The notes below the pieces were generated by a model. The model saw nothing but the letters and a program-made list of their open reading frames with translations, did no database searches and was not told the DNA's origin. A program made the translations under genes and the position numbers. From Rhyacophila brunnea (taxonomy: Eukaryota > Arthropoda > Insecta > Trichoptera > Rhyacophilidae): DNA of 64,000 nt. The DNA lies in the NCBI GenBank assembly GCA_022495005.1, contig JAGYXB010000618.1, positions 345,576 to 409,575 on the forward strand. The letters are read 5' to 3'. This document shows positions 43,930 to 55,114 of the stretch, piece after piece (the first letter of the stretch is position 1; each line of letters begins with the position of its first letter).

Positions 43930-45775
43930 ACTTTTCCGCAATATATTTGCTTCTACTTTTAAATTAACAAACGTAGCATTTGGTTTCACTTTTCTAGGCA
44001 AATGGAGATATTTTTATTTTTGTCACAGGTAACTGTTTACGAATATTTTTTTCGTTGCACTTTTATTAGACAGATTATTATTCCAACATTGATTAAATCA
44101 AAAGGTTTTGAATTTTGAATCATATTCAACATTTATTATTACTATTTCGTTGGCGATTCCCATTACCCGTGCGTTGGGAACTCGCGCACTAAGTATACAA
44201 ACTATTACGTGATTCAAGTTTCTTGGACTACTTTATTGCCTGAGTAAAATAAAAAAAAAGTCACTCGTCAAATGATGGCTTTCAGGGATATCGTGTTTGC
44301 TGCAAACAAAAAGAAATTGCTATAGTTCCTTCACGCCCTTAGAAAGAAATAAGATATTGGAGATAATTATTATTAAAAAAAAACAGAAAAAATCATAATA
44401 TGATACGTCTTCTTAGTCAAGGGTTTTGTTTATAAATTGGGAAACCAGATAAAAAAATACCATACATCGCTATTTACAAAAAAAATCCCTCATACATGGC
44501 TATAATAAATTGCCAGTCTGTCAATGTTTCCCATTGGTAGCAGAATACAAAAAAAATGATCATTTTCATACAAATATTTTATACATCGTTTACTTGTCTA
44601 GACGTAAATGTGGGTTGATAAGAAACTTTACTGAATGTTATTACTTCAGTTTTTCACGGCGCACTATGCTCCCATATTCTTATTTTTAGCTCACAAATAT
44701 ATCTACATTATTTTTCATCTTATTTATCTTAATATTTTTTGTTTCAATTTACATGTTGTTAATTAATAAAATTATATAACCCATAATGCAAATATAAAAT
44801 GTAATAGAAAGCCAATTTAAAAAGTTTATTAAGTTAATAACTTGAAAATGATCTTAATAACAATGTCTATAATTTAATAACTCCAGTGCTTATCATTAAC
44901 GGATTTTAAATGTTAAAATTTACGGATCGAGTTACGAAACGTTTTTAACAGTACTTTGCAATAAAATGACTAGGCTAATTAATAGGAGCAGTGAGATTTT
45001 ATCAACTTTCACAATTTCTTATTACGGAGTTAATTATTTTTTTTACAATCAAATATATTTTTATTCACTTATCCAGGCGTCTTTAAAATATGAAAAAAAA
45101 ATACTTTTATAATGTCAATAAACTTGTTTTATATTATGTATTCCATTTATTTATATTTTTGAATAATTATTTACGTAACTATCAGGTAGCCGCATTTTGT
45201 AATATATAAAAATATAACCCTTAGAAATAACCCAATTGATAGAAGTCTGGACATCTAAAGCATACAATATTGAAGTTATGTTAAATTAACTGATTATAGA
45301 TTATAATAAATAATAATTATATAGACGCTAAACCAGGAGGTGTCACGGAGAGTTAAGGTTTTCAAGATGTGGCTGTACAAACGTATCCTTCAAATTCTTC
45401 CTAAAAGCATTCCTTGCATTCCGACAATTAATACTAGACGAGTGTAAATGAAAACTATTTATGCCTACACTATGTCATTATTGTAAATCATGGTTTATGT
45501 GTTTATAGCATTATTGTTACATTATGTTAATCTGTCTACAGGTCTCTGGCGAGATATTTTTGTAAAAATACGAAACGTACAAATAACTCTATCCATATTT
45601 CAATTGTTCGTCAATTGTCTGACCTATTCTGCAAAACTATCTGCTTTAATATTAATATTACGTATTTCAACATGTATCGTGGTTTACCTGTCAATGTTTT
45701 AAAATATACTACCAGCCAATTACTATATAATATTATTTACTATCACTTAAATCCCACGTAGAACAATATAAAAAT
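43930..45775. other. AT-rich non-coding stretch
   Basis: Nothing recognised over 1.8 kb. The small ORF at 45490-45702 has no motif. Confidence 0.4.
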
Positions 45776-45779
45776 GATT

Positions 45780-45980
45780 ACGTTAAGTTAGAGTTAATAG
45801 TCTTCGTTGTCAGTGTGTGTTTGCCTTTTGGTGAGTATACATAGCGCCTGAAGATGTCAAAAGGCGAAACCCGGGTAGCAAAAATTACTTCAATGGAATA
45901 GTACATAACTAAAATCCATTAGAATTTTAATTCAAATTCCATCAAGTACCTTCGGTCGATAGTATTAATATTATATATAT
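45780..45980 (+). repeat. LINE 3' UTR-like segment and shared repeat
   Basis: TGCCTTTTGG and TCAAAAGGCGAAACCCGG make a hairpin of the kind found at 3' ends of CR1/Jockey-like LINEs. The part at 45925-45965 is the reverse complement of the repeat at 15680-15725. Helitron copy 2 abuts it on the right. Confidence 0.4.
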
Positions 45981-45981
45981 A

Positions 45982-47764
45982 CTAGCTGACCCGGCAAACG
46001 TTATTCTGCCATATAAATTATTTCTAGTGAATATTTTGGTTGTTAAATAAAAAATAACGAATGTATCGTAAGTGTGTGGGGATGGGATCTATGACAGAAA
46101 GAGGAATAGAGCGCTGTAGACGATGACCGCCGATAAAAACAAAAAAACATCAACCATTCATTTTCTCAATTCAAAATGAGTAATGATGTTCATAATGAAT
46201 GAATTGCCTGTAACAGGATCTCTTTGTTTAATGTTTATGCAATATCCGTCTTGTCCCTTCCAGAAAATTAGCGGATATTGGAGAGCGTCGTATGAACGGT
46301 GTGTGTCAGCGATGAACGCGCATTGAATCGACGCACGTACTCTCCAGCTGGTGTTTTATCAGGATTGATGACAATAGCGTGATTGTCACTTTGCAATTCG
46401 TGCATGTGTGCTTTGAAGAATTTCAATAATTCATTGTGCTCATTCAACAGGGCATCCAGTTCGCCGACGATGCGCCTGGCATTAGGCGAATTGAGGCTAT
46501 TGTAGTCGCAACGTGCATCCACATGATTGATGTCCTCACCGCCCATGAAGTAGATTTGTAAAAAATTATGTGGTTCGTTTGGCATTGGCACCAATGAGCC
46601 TACTTTGTGGTATACTTGGCCTTTGATTTTGAACGTAGAATGGAATTGTTGAACATATGCCGCAGTATTGTGAACTATTTCTGTTGCTCCGAACGAAGTC
46701 ATTTGAAAGCATGAATTGAATGTGCGAATGGACTTCAGGAACAGGTTTGAATCTGGAACCATGCCGATGAGCAAGCCGTTCAATGGTTCTGGTGGTATCT
46801 CAATTTCTGGTAGTTTCACTTTTCCTGATGCGCAACACATCCTGGCTGACTCATGTTTGAATTTGAGCGCATGACAATGGGGACATTCTTTGTCCATAGC
46901 ACCAATTAGCACTTTCGGATGAGCGGAATATTCAATATCTGGCTCGTACTCGAATGCGAGACGAAGGAACGAAGCGAATGTAAATGCTCGATGTACTTGT
47001 TAGCGTTGTTGGTCATTTGCTCTGCGTGTGTTAACTACGAACCGGCGCGCTTGGCTCCGTTCCAATTGTCGTTGTTGATTTCGTTCAGCTCGTGCCTCTT
47101 GTGATTGAAATGCATGCAATTGCAACATGCTCACACGCACGTTTTTGTTATCTTGTTGCATTTGTTCGTCTGTTCTTTCTGCTCTACTATTTCGCATGTT
47201 TGTTGCTTTATTCGTTCGACGGCCCAAATGGCCCCTCTTGCGTCTTGCTGGCATTGTGCACTGTAATACACGCACACAAAAATAGATAAAATAAAATAAA
47301 TCGTACAAAATTTTGCACGTACTGCGTTGTGATATGCCGAATAAAATGTCAAAATGACGCGACGCTTCTCTTGAATTCTTCTCGGACGTAGCGCCATCTG
47401 TCATTCAACAACATAAATAATTTCGTTCTGTTTGAAATACGAACGACGGTTAAATTTGTTCATACAAAAATAATAAAATTGCGATTAAAAAATGGGAGGG
47501 TGGGTGTAGGAGGATGAAAATTTGAGGTTATAAGTATTTTTTTATGCCAAATAATAAAAAAAATACAAAAAAAAAATATCAAAAAATATAAAAGAAAAAT
47601 TTTCTGGATAGAGATACCCTAATCACCTAGCGGTATGAAATATACTTGTTGACCTATTCTCATACTTAACAAATATACATTAAAAAATTATAAAAATCGG
47701 TCGAGCCATTTCCGAGGAGTTCGACCACAAACATCGTGACACGAGATTTTTATATATATAGAGA
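45982..47764 (-). mobile_element. Helitron copy 2, non-autonomous
   Basis: On the minus strand it begins TCTCTATATATATAAAAATC after A and ends CCGGGTCAGCTAG before T. Its 1783 bases hold the N-terminal part of the Helitron protein and the 3' end, joined at ...CGACGCTCTCCAATATCC. This junction and the following 200 bases are shared with copy 1, so both descend from one deletion derivative. It is longer than copy 1 by an extra 420 bases of coding sequence. Confidence 0.93.
46268..47253 (-). pseudogene. Helitron protein remnant (copy 2)
   Basis: The frame from ATG at 47253 reads MPARRKRGHLGRRTNKATNM, an Arg/Gln-rich stretch, one stop (QQR-stop-QVHR at about 46999), then FASFLRLAFEYEPDIEYSAH. 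Next are CPHCHALKFKHESARMCCAS, IEIPPEPLNGLLIG, FQMTSFGATEI and FKIKGQVYHKVGSLVPMPNE. After these come YFMGGEDINHVDARCDYNSL and VGELDALLNEHNELLKFFKA, then PAGEYVRRFNA. These are the blocks upstream of the Rep HUH motif in Helitron helicases. Only one stop breaks about 330 codons, so the copy is fairly young. It ends at the internal deletion, so Rep and helicase are absent. Confidence 0.88.
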
Positions 47765-47769
47765 TATAT

Positions 47770-48715
47770 TTGTCCAGACGTAAGGTAAATTTTAACTTAT
47801 ACTTACATATTAAGTTGTCTAGTATCTAAAGTACAAATTTACCATTATATCTTATATAAAAAGTTATATGTTTAAAAACAGACGCCTCATATCTTGAATA
47901 TAATATGTGTATGTAAAATGTTCAAGACATTACAAAGAAATAAAAAAAACATAATTACATAATAATATAATACGACATTGCGGGGTATTTAATAAGAAAT
48001 GTTTTTATTTCGCAGTATACTTTTTCAAGTCAATTTACATAAGGAAAATATTTAATTTTTTTTGAGAACGTACAAGAGTTATAAATCTAAATATAAATTG
48101 TATTTACATGTTATGTGGTGATGCTTGTTTCTTTCTTGTAACCTTCAAATTGAATTCATAAATGTGGTTTTATTATTAACGAATTGTTTGTAAGTATTGG
48201 CAGGCAATCTTTTATTTAAATTCTAATTGATTAAGGTATTGTACTATTTCATTTGAGTCGTTTTTGCACACTAAAAACGAACACAGGAGTCATAACTCAC
48301 ATATTCCAAAAACCGAGTTTTGAGATAGGCACAAGAAAACACCAGATCATTGTTTTTTTTATAATTAGAAGAAAAGTATTGAACTCCCTTGAATATTAAT
48401 GAGTGAGTGAGTCAATTTACTTTATATATTATTATTACTTATAAAACTGCAGACACTCATCAAAATATAAGAAATATAGCTCCTTGATTGGTTAGAAAGG
48501 CCTTGGTGACAGAAATCACGTTAGTTATTCAAAAATGTATGACATAAAGTCAACTTTGTTAACAATTTTCACATGGTTTAAAGTGACTTTTGATACTCAC
48601 CTATTTTTTTATTTATGTAGATTAATGCCTTTAGAATCAATTGGTGTATTTAACTCAAAAATGACAAATTTACAGAATGTGAGTTATAGCTCTCGGAAAC
48701 TCAGATAATTATCAT
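47770..48715. other. AT-rich non-coding stretch
   Basis: Nothing recognised. Confidence 0.4.
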
Positions 48716-48721
48716 TTATAC

Positions 48722-49410
48722 CAGGGATGGTGTGTGCGCCAATCGCGAAGTAATTTTTGGTCGATCGCGGACAAAATAATATATTGTACTTTTTCTTGTT
48801 GAAACGAGTCAAAACTACTCTTAAAATCCTCTAGTTCTTATCTCTTCTCTTACTTTACCAAAAAACTAAAGACATAATATCACTATCATAATGAATGGGA
48901 AGAGATTTTTTTTTTTCACTATAGCAAATGAAAAATATATTTGTATTATTTGTACTTCGAGTGTATCAATTCCCCAAAAAAGGCAGCATTGAAAGAAATT
49001 TTCGTATCGTCTATGGAAACTATGATGGAAATTACCCTCCTGGTACTGAGTTGCGTAAAAATGAAGTGAGACAACTGAAATGACAATTATTGTCTGATCA
49101 ACAGTCATTTCTCACCAAGTTTAATGAAAAATCCAAGTCTAAAGATATGCAAAATAAAATGGATAGTCAGTATTTCAATCACATATCAACGTTGCTAACG
49201 GAGTTTAACGTGAGATTTAAGGATTTCTGTAAATTAGAAGGTGTTGCTACATTTATGACGTTTCCATTTAATGATAATATAAACGCCGAATAAATAGCCA
49301 TAAAAGTTAGTGTTTTATTAGATATCGATTCTACACACCTTGCCACACTTGAAGGAGAAATATTGATACTAAAATGCGATGTGATCCTGAAAGCCAGAGC
49401 TTTAAGGGGG
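48722..49410 (+). pseudogene. hAT transposase (GTF2IRD2/ZBED-like), internally deleted
   Basis: From ATG at 48892 the frame gives NEKYICIICTSSVSIP, with a CxxC zinc-finger start. After a one-base shift near 48974 it continues KKGSIERNFRIVYGNYDGNY and PPGTELRKNEVRQLK, stop, QLLSDQQSFLTKFNEKSKS. This is the N-terminal block of hAT proteins related to GTF2IRD2. It passes directly into a C-terminal block: YFNHISTLLTEFNVRFKDFC, then FNDNINAE, stop, IAIKVSVLLDIDSTHLATLE. Several hundred middle residues, with the catalytic part, are missing. CAGGG at 48722 could be the hAT 5' tip. I could not find the matching 3' tip. Confidence 0.7.
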
Positions 49411-49429
49411 AGAGGCATGCCAGTAGAGA

Positions 49430-49560
49430 ACCTAGCGGAGAAATACGAAACTTGCAGTTTGTGATTTTTTTTTTGATAATTTACAATTTCAACTGTATTA
49501 ATTAATAAATATGTATCTGAAAACATTAAAAAGATATTTTTTTAATTCAAACATAAACTG
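49430..49560 (-). mobile_element. TTAA-type element, one half (reversed)
   Basis: ACCTAGCGGAGAAATACGAA, TTTGATAATTTACAATTTCA and AATATGTATCTGAAAACATT are the reverse complement of 4715-4850. The outer tip with the TTAA is missing; the match begins just after the hAT remnant. Confidence 0.65.
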
Positions 49561-50280
49561 ACATTATTATTAACCCATCGATTTCCTAATTTAAATCACT
49601 GCTGATGATGATGTAACAGATCAATAGTTGAATGTGACTCTGAGAGATTTTTTCTAATTTAAATATTCAATGTAATATTTAGTACCTATACATAATTTAA
49701 TTTTATTATCAATGCCTCCATCGCGTAGGTAAGTGAAAAGAAACTGATTCAATTTTAATATCTATGTGTGCACGTGCTCGTTTATGACACACGCACATAC
49801 ACACACACTAGATAATCAACAATGCGAGAGCGCCAAAAAAAATTGAATAAAACTCTCCATTCAAAAAACTCCCGGGCCCATTTGCCTAAAATATTTCTTT
49901 CCGCGCATTTTAGCACGATAGCCATTTACCCTAATGGCACTTGACAGCTAACCAAAGAGCATAATATCAACCAATCTCTACGATATGACGTGACATTTAG
50001 ATTAAATAGAAATTTATTGACAATATCGATGTCATAATATTATTACATAGCAGAAACGGTTTTAATTGAAGTTTATATTGTATCTTCTTCTTCTACTTAC
50101 GGTATCATTGATTCCCAATTTTTTTCACATCACGGTACACTATCCAAGATGTATTAAGACTTATTACAAATATTAGACGTAGACATTTTCACTATTTGAA
50201 ATGAAACTTTTTACAACAGTAGAGGAAATTCCAAACAAGACACACGGCATGCAAAATAATATGTTGTATTGACGGTTGGG
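49561..50280. other. Non-coding stretch
   Basis: Nothing firm. A scrap at 50085-50155 (CTTCTTCTTCTACTTACGGT) is the reverse of the LINE-like tail at 27495-27515. Confidence 0.35.
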
Positions 50281-50286
50281 TTGTAT

Positions 50287-50515
50287 GCACCCACAATGGC
50301 TGAATGGTAATGTGTCGACTTATAATGTCGTAAATCCCAGGTTCGAATTCATGGTCTGGCAAATTCACATGTTGATTTTTTATGTGTTTTTGTAGTCAGA
50401 GTATGCACCTAATATGTTTAGAAAGTAGCTAACATCCATTTCTCGTAGAAACAATAATCTCTGTGTCTAATCTAATAATCTGTGGAGGGCCATATGAAGT
50501 AATTGATTTTTTCCG
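50287..50515 (+). mobile_element. SINE-A copy
   Basis: The head ACCCACAATGGCTGAATGGT and B box AGGTTCGAATTC lead into CTGGCAAATTCACATGTTG, then GCACCTAATATGTTTAGAAA and AACATCCATTTCTCGTAGAA. The 3' part is rearranged (AATAATCTCTGTGTCTAATC). Confidence 0.75.
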
Positions 50516-50567
50516 ACAACTATCAAAATAGTTTCTCGTGTATGAATATATTTAATAATAATAATAA

Positions 50568-50625
50568 TAAAACTTTTGGTAAGTGGACTACGACGTATCC
50601 GAAAATCAACAGCAAAATTAAAAGT
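50568..50625 (+). repeat. 58 bp micro-repeat, second copy
   Basis: AAAACTTTTGGTAAGTGGAC through TTAAAAGTTTTTG is the same segment as 9757-9815, directly after a short (AAT)n run. Confidence 0.55.
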
Positions 50626-50629
50626 TTTT

Positions 50630-51755
50630 GTTCAATCGTGTTTATTTGCCATACGGACAATAAGGAAAATAATTTATTCGCATCTTGAAAATTATTGTCG
50701 TTAAAATTCATCTCGATTATAGATATAACTCGCAGGAAGTACCCGTATAAAAAATTGTCCCAGCTCCTCCTTTCATTTGAGTTAAAAGAAAAACCACACA
50801 AAAGCTTTCTCTTAGATTTACTCTTTGTGATCGTGAATTTCCGCTTAATTTTTGAACAAACTTTTTTAGTTTTGTAAGTTTTCATAAGAAATTAAGTTTC
50901 TCAGAGAGTTATGTTCTAGCAGTTTTTAATACATAGCCAAGATCGAAAGGGAAAATAAAATAGGTAGTGGCAGAAACGGCGTTTTGCGTAAAACTTAACT
51001 AGTATATGATAATTAGGTACCTACCACGAGTAAAAATATTTTATTTTTTATTCCATTCGTAAGTTAGTAACGATTGTGAAACTGAGCGATAGAATAGCGA
51101 CACATTTTAATACTATAAAATCATTATTTCGACGGTCCCTACGTAAGCTCGGACATCTACCAAAAAAGCATTTTCTGCCAAAACACTTTAAATACTTCCT
51201 CCTTGATATAAAATTAAAGAAGAAAAAAAATGAACGTAAAAACGAACAAATATTTTAATTTTAGTAAATGAACCGCGTAAATGCGGATATATTAATATGT
51301 ACATATTTGCTTTTGGGCATCAGGCAGTCGCATAAGCAGATATCTTTACTAGCAGTTCCATGTATTTACTTACTCCGTGCAGGTAAGTGTTAGCAAACGC
51401 TAGAGACGCAAGTATATTATTTTAGAAGATAGTATTTTTTTCTCTAAACAGTTCTAAATATAATAATTGTAATAGTAATAATTACAACGTAAAGTAAGAC
51501 ATGTGGTGGCTCATTAATGAATTTTTGAACGTCGTAAAGTCAGACAACTACAATTCTGCCAAAAGTATATAATTTAGAATAAATGTAATAATGCGTAAAT
51601 AAACTGTAAATAGTATTTATAATACTCACTGAATTTCAGGTGCCTAGTAACAAAACACAGAATTTATAAAAATTCTTACTTGAAATAGCTTTTCTGTAAA
51701 ATTGCGCTTTTGTAGATGTCCTAGTTTACGTAAGGCCCGTCAATTTATCCACTCT
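50630..51755. other. AT-rich non-coding stretch
   Basis: Nothing recognised. The 120-codon minus-strand ORF at 50523-50885 is lysine/leucine-rich low-complexity sequence. Confidence 0.4.
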
Positions 51756-51767
51756 CTGACATATTAT

Positions 51768-52002
51768 TTTTCCGACCATGTCCGATCCTGATAGGATTAT
51801 ATGGGCCTCCACAGAGTGGAGGTTTGTATTGACAGATTTTGTTTTTTACGAGAAATGGATGTCAGCCACTTGCTCAACATATTAGGTCCATACCCTGACA
51901 CACACAAATTGAAAAACAATATGTGTACTTGCCAGACCCAGGATTCAAACCTGGGACCCACGGCTTTGTAGTCCAACGCTTATGCCGCGCGGCCACCGTG
52001 GG
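51768..52002 (-). mobile_element. SINE-A, full-length copy with 11 bp target duplication
   Basis: On the minus strand: head ACCCACGGTGGCCGCGCGGC (A-box region), B box in a perfect T arm CCCAGG-TTTGAAT-CCTGGG, body, and a poly-A tail. TGACATATTAT lies on both sides (51757-51767 and 52003-52013). This exact duplication defines both ends and shows target-primed insertion. It is the best reference copy of the family in the window. Confidence 0.95.
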
Positions 52003-52572
52003 TGACATATTATATGCTACCTATAACAATGCGATGGAGTTGCAGTCTTTTGGTTCTTAAATAAATAAATGTGGTATACGTGTCTGCCAAAATGTGTGCC
52101 ACGAGAAGTTCCAGATGTGCCGCCTAGTGTAGGTACCTCGTATTTTCCACTTGATTATCAAATGCACGAGTGGATCATCGATCGTTTCATAAGATACGAC
52201 GGCGCACACCCGATATTAACAGTGGATGAAAATTGAATAGGCTTTATATACGACCCTGTGTACAAAGACTCATATTCTGAACTAGAGTTGTCAACATTTT
52301 GGCTTTCGGTTTGATTGACTTTGGATTAATATCTTCAATTAGCTAATTAAATTAGGTAACCATTAAACTTGTATTGCCGTTTGTATCAACATATCTTTTT
52401 GAATTAAGTTTTTCAAAAAACAGAAAAGATTACAGATGGTAGACGAGGAGTTACGTGTTTGTTTATTTGATTTATAGCAATGTTTTCATATATTTCTTTG
52501 TTATAATCAATAATTGCACTCTATTCACTAATACAATAAAATTATAATCCATATTAATTACCTATATATATA

Positions 52573-52720
52573 CCAGTGGCGACGACGGTAGATATATTGT
52601 GGAGATATGACATAAAAGGTGCACACTAAACAGTGTCACTCTTACTTTTTTTTCATTGGTTAGTTTTTAAAATTCATTTAAAAACTGCCTAAAACAAACC
52701 ATTATTATTTAGTGTTGCTA
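52573..52720 (+). mobile_element. hAT-M MITE, left part
   Basis: CAGTGGCGACGACGGTAGAT, then GGTGCACACTAAACAGTGTC and CATTGGTTAGTTTTTAAAAT, follow the left arm of the 29631-30166 copy. The right half is missing. Confidence 0.65.
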
Positions 52721-52829
52721 AAAACTGGAGGTAATACATTAATCACGGTCTAAATTACGAGATAGTACCTAAACTGATGTGGTTAGACTATGTATAAAGC
52801 ATCGGTAAGTAAATATTATACCCTTGCAT

Positions 52830-53275
52830 ACAAAATTCTAATATTAATATTGACAATATTTGTTGAATGACACAATACCTGACAAAGTCATTTTGACATT
52901 CATATTGATTTCCATAGTAACGCACGTATATACTACTAATTTAGTTGCTAGGACCCCCAACTAGCATTTAATAATAGTGAGTAGTAAATATTACTTTTAC
53001 GAATTTTTTCCGAAACATACAAAACAGAATTAACTGAAAATGAATTCAATTCTGCTTAAAGACGGCCAAAAGTATTAAAAGAACGCATTGTCGTCATGTT
53101 CTGATATATTCTAAAAGTTTCAAATGTCTAGCTAGTCGGGAAGTCAGTTAAAAATCTTCAATCGTCCAATACAAATCTTGAACCAAGGAAAAAAATGAAC
53201 TAGACACAAAAGAAAAATCTGTAATGGACAAACAAGAATACGAGCTAATAAAAACGTGGTAAAATACACATAAAT
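52830..53275 (+). mobile_element. TIR-F element copy
   Basis: It shares CCATAGTAACGCACGTATAT, TTTAGTTGCTAGGACCCC, CTAGCTAGTCGGGAAGTCAG and the right tip GAGCTAATAAAAACGTGGTA with the other copies. The left tip is degraded. Confidence 0.75.
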
Positions 53276-53279
53276 CCCT

Positions 53280-54825
53280 ATAGTGTAAAGAGCTTATAGT
53301 GAACAAATGGAATTAGAGATGTTTTCCTAGTAATGCACCTAAGTGTAGTGTAAGTATGTACCCTTAATAAGACTTAGAATGCCATGTAATTAGTGGCCAT
53401 GATTAATAGTTATAAATAAGTTCGTTGTTTCAGTTTCAAAAAAAAAAAAAATGAAAAAGGTTAAACGTTCATTTTTGGTACACTTACACAGGTAAACCTA
53501 GTCGCTTAATTCTTATATTATGTATTCTTTACTTATCTTAATGTACTATGTATCTACCACCAACCAAACGTCTTTCAGTGAAAAGCAAAAATATTCCATT
53601 AAATTCTTTGAGAACTGTTCTCATGAATTGTTTCTACTTTGAAGCAATAAACAAAGGGGAATAGGTATTTTATTTAAATGTATTGCTACAAAAGCGTACT
53701 GTATTTCAATGTATAATATTATGTAGATATTGCACATACATTACACTTGTACATCGGCAGGCCGTATTAGAGGGGTGGCAGTTGCCCCGAGCCTCACGAT
53801 TTTAAGAGCCTCAATTTTACAATTTGTTCATAATGCATACTAAAAATTTCACTGTTTTACAAATAATGATTAACACATATTTTTATTATTTAATTAATTT
53901 AAAGTAAGAAAAAAATAGAAATCATTTAGTATATCTACTGAAACCAATTAAAAACTTTCTAAAATCACCAATAATTCAAGAATATCAAAATATATTTTTT
54001 TGTATTTTAATAAATAATAATAAATACCCGGAACTATCCCAATTGGAAGTAAATGTTGTGGGGTGTGAGATTTGCTATTTGGTAGTAAAAGTTAAAATTG
54101 GTTTGGTGAAAATTTTAATATTACATAGAGGTAAAATAATATACACTTATATATTACAAAATAATTTTCAAATTGATTTCCACTACACACGCAATTTTTT
54201 AGACGAGCAATAATTCCAATATATTATATTCTATACTTAGCCAAAAACTGAACGATAATTTCGAGTAAGAAAAGAGAAGATAAGTCGACAGAATAATTTA
54301 CCATTTGGTAGTGAACAATAAAATAATGGTATGGAATATATTTTAAATTTTGGTTTTAATATTACATCAAAATAGAATATTATCATCATAATAATATGTC
54401 ACTATTAATAATTAATTTTCAAATCATTTAAAACGTTTTACATTGCCCTCTCCACACGCAATTTTGTGAGATGAGCAAATCATAATTTATTTATCAAAAT
54501 TCAACAGAGAAAATACATTCTTCTTTTCTAAAGTAAGTTCTAACGGAGAAAAATTGTTCTGCTGATCCAATTATAATCATCACATTCCTCCATGTTAGTC
54601 TGATTGGTTTTAAAATACGTAGCAATCAATAAACAAAAATACCTTTAAAAAATGACACTTTTTGACAACAAAGAATAATATTGTCAAACAAACTTAAATT
54701 ATAAACACGCGACAGTAGATAGGACATTCGTTGGTTTATTTTATAAAACTTGTATACAATAAGTGTATATCAAAATAATGCTTTTTGAATTTGGAACGGT
54801 TACATATTAGAAAGAAAAATATATC
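53280..54825. other. Non-coding stretch, possible eroded DNA element
   Basis: At 53755-53815 the text GTATTAGAGGGGTGGCAGTT and GCCCCGAGCCTC resembles the terminal region of hAT-type elements seen widely in insects. CGAGTCTCGCATTTTCTCTG near 55230 might be its distant partner, which would place the TIR-F copy at 54830 inside it. I cannot confirm an end or a target duplication. Confidence 0.25.
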
Positions 54826-54829
54826 GAAA

Positions 54830-55110
54830 TAATTACAAGATAAAAAGAACTTTTCATTTACTTACCACGTTTTTAAATTTTCTGTTGAATCATATAAATT
54901 TGACAATTCTATGTATTATTAAATACTTTTTTTATACTTGATAGAAATACTGAATAAATATAGAATACTGAAATGTCACTTTGACATTTCATATTGATTT
55001 CCATAGTAACGCACGTATATATTAATAATTTAGTTGCTAGGACTGGACACACAAGAAAAAATCTCTACCGGACACACAAGAATATGAGCTAATAAAAACG
55101 TGGCAAGATA
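54830..55110 (+). mobile_element. TIR-F element, internally deleted copy
   Basis: The left part (ACCACGTTTTTAAATTTTCT to TAATTTAGTTGCTAGGAC) jumps directly to the right tip (GGACACACAAGAAAAAATCT, GAGCTAATAAAAACGTGGC). The core between is absent. The inverted ends ACCACGTTTTTA and TAAAAACGTGG are clearest in this copy. Confidence 0.8.
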
Positions 55111-55114
55111 CTCT

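Noticed and set aside
48866..49108. 80-codon minus-strand ORF
   Set aside because: Antisense of the hAT N-terminal block on the plus strand.
50523..50885. 120-codon minus-strand ORF
   Set aside because: Lysine- and leucine-rich low-complexity translation of A/T-rich DNA that includes an (AAT)n run and a micro-repeat. No domain.
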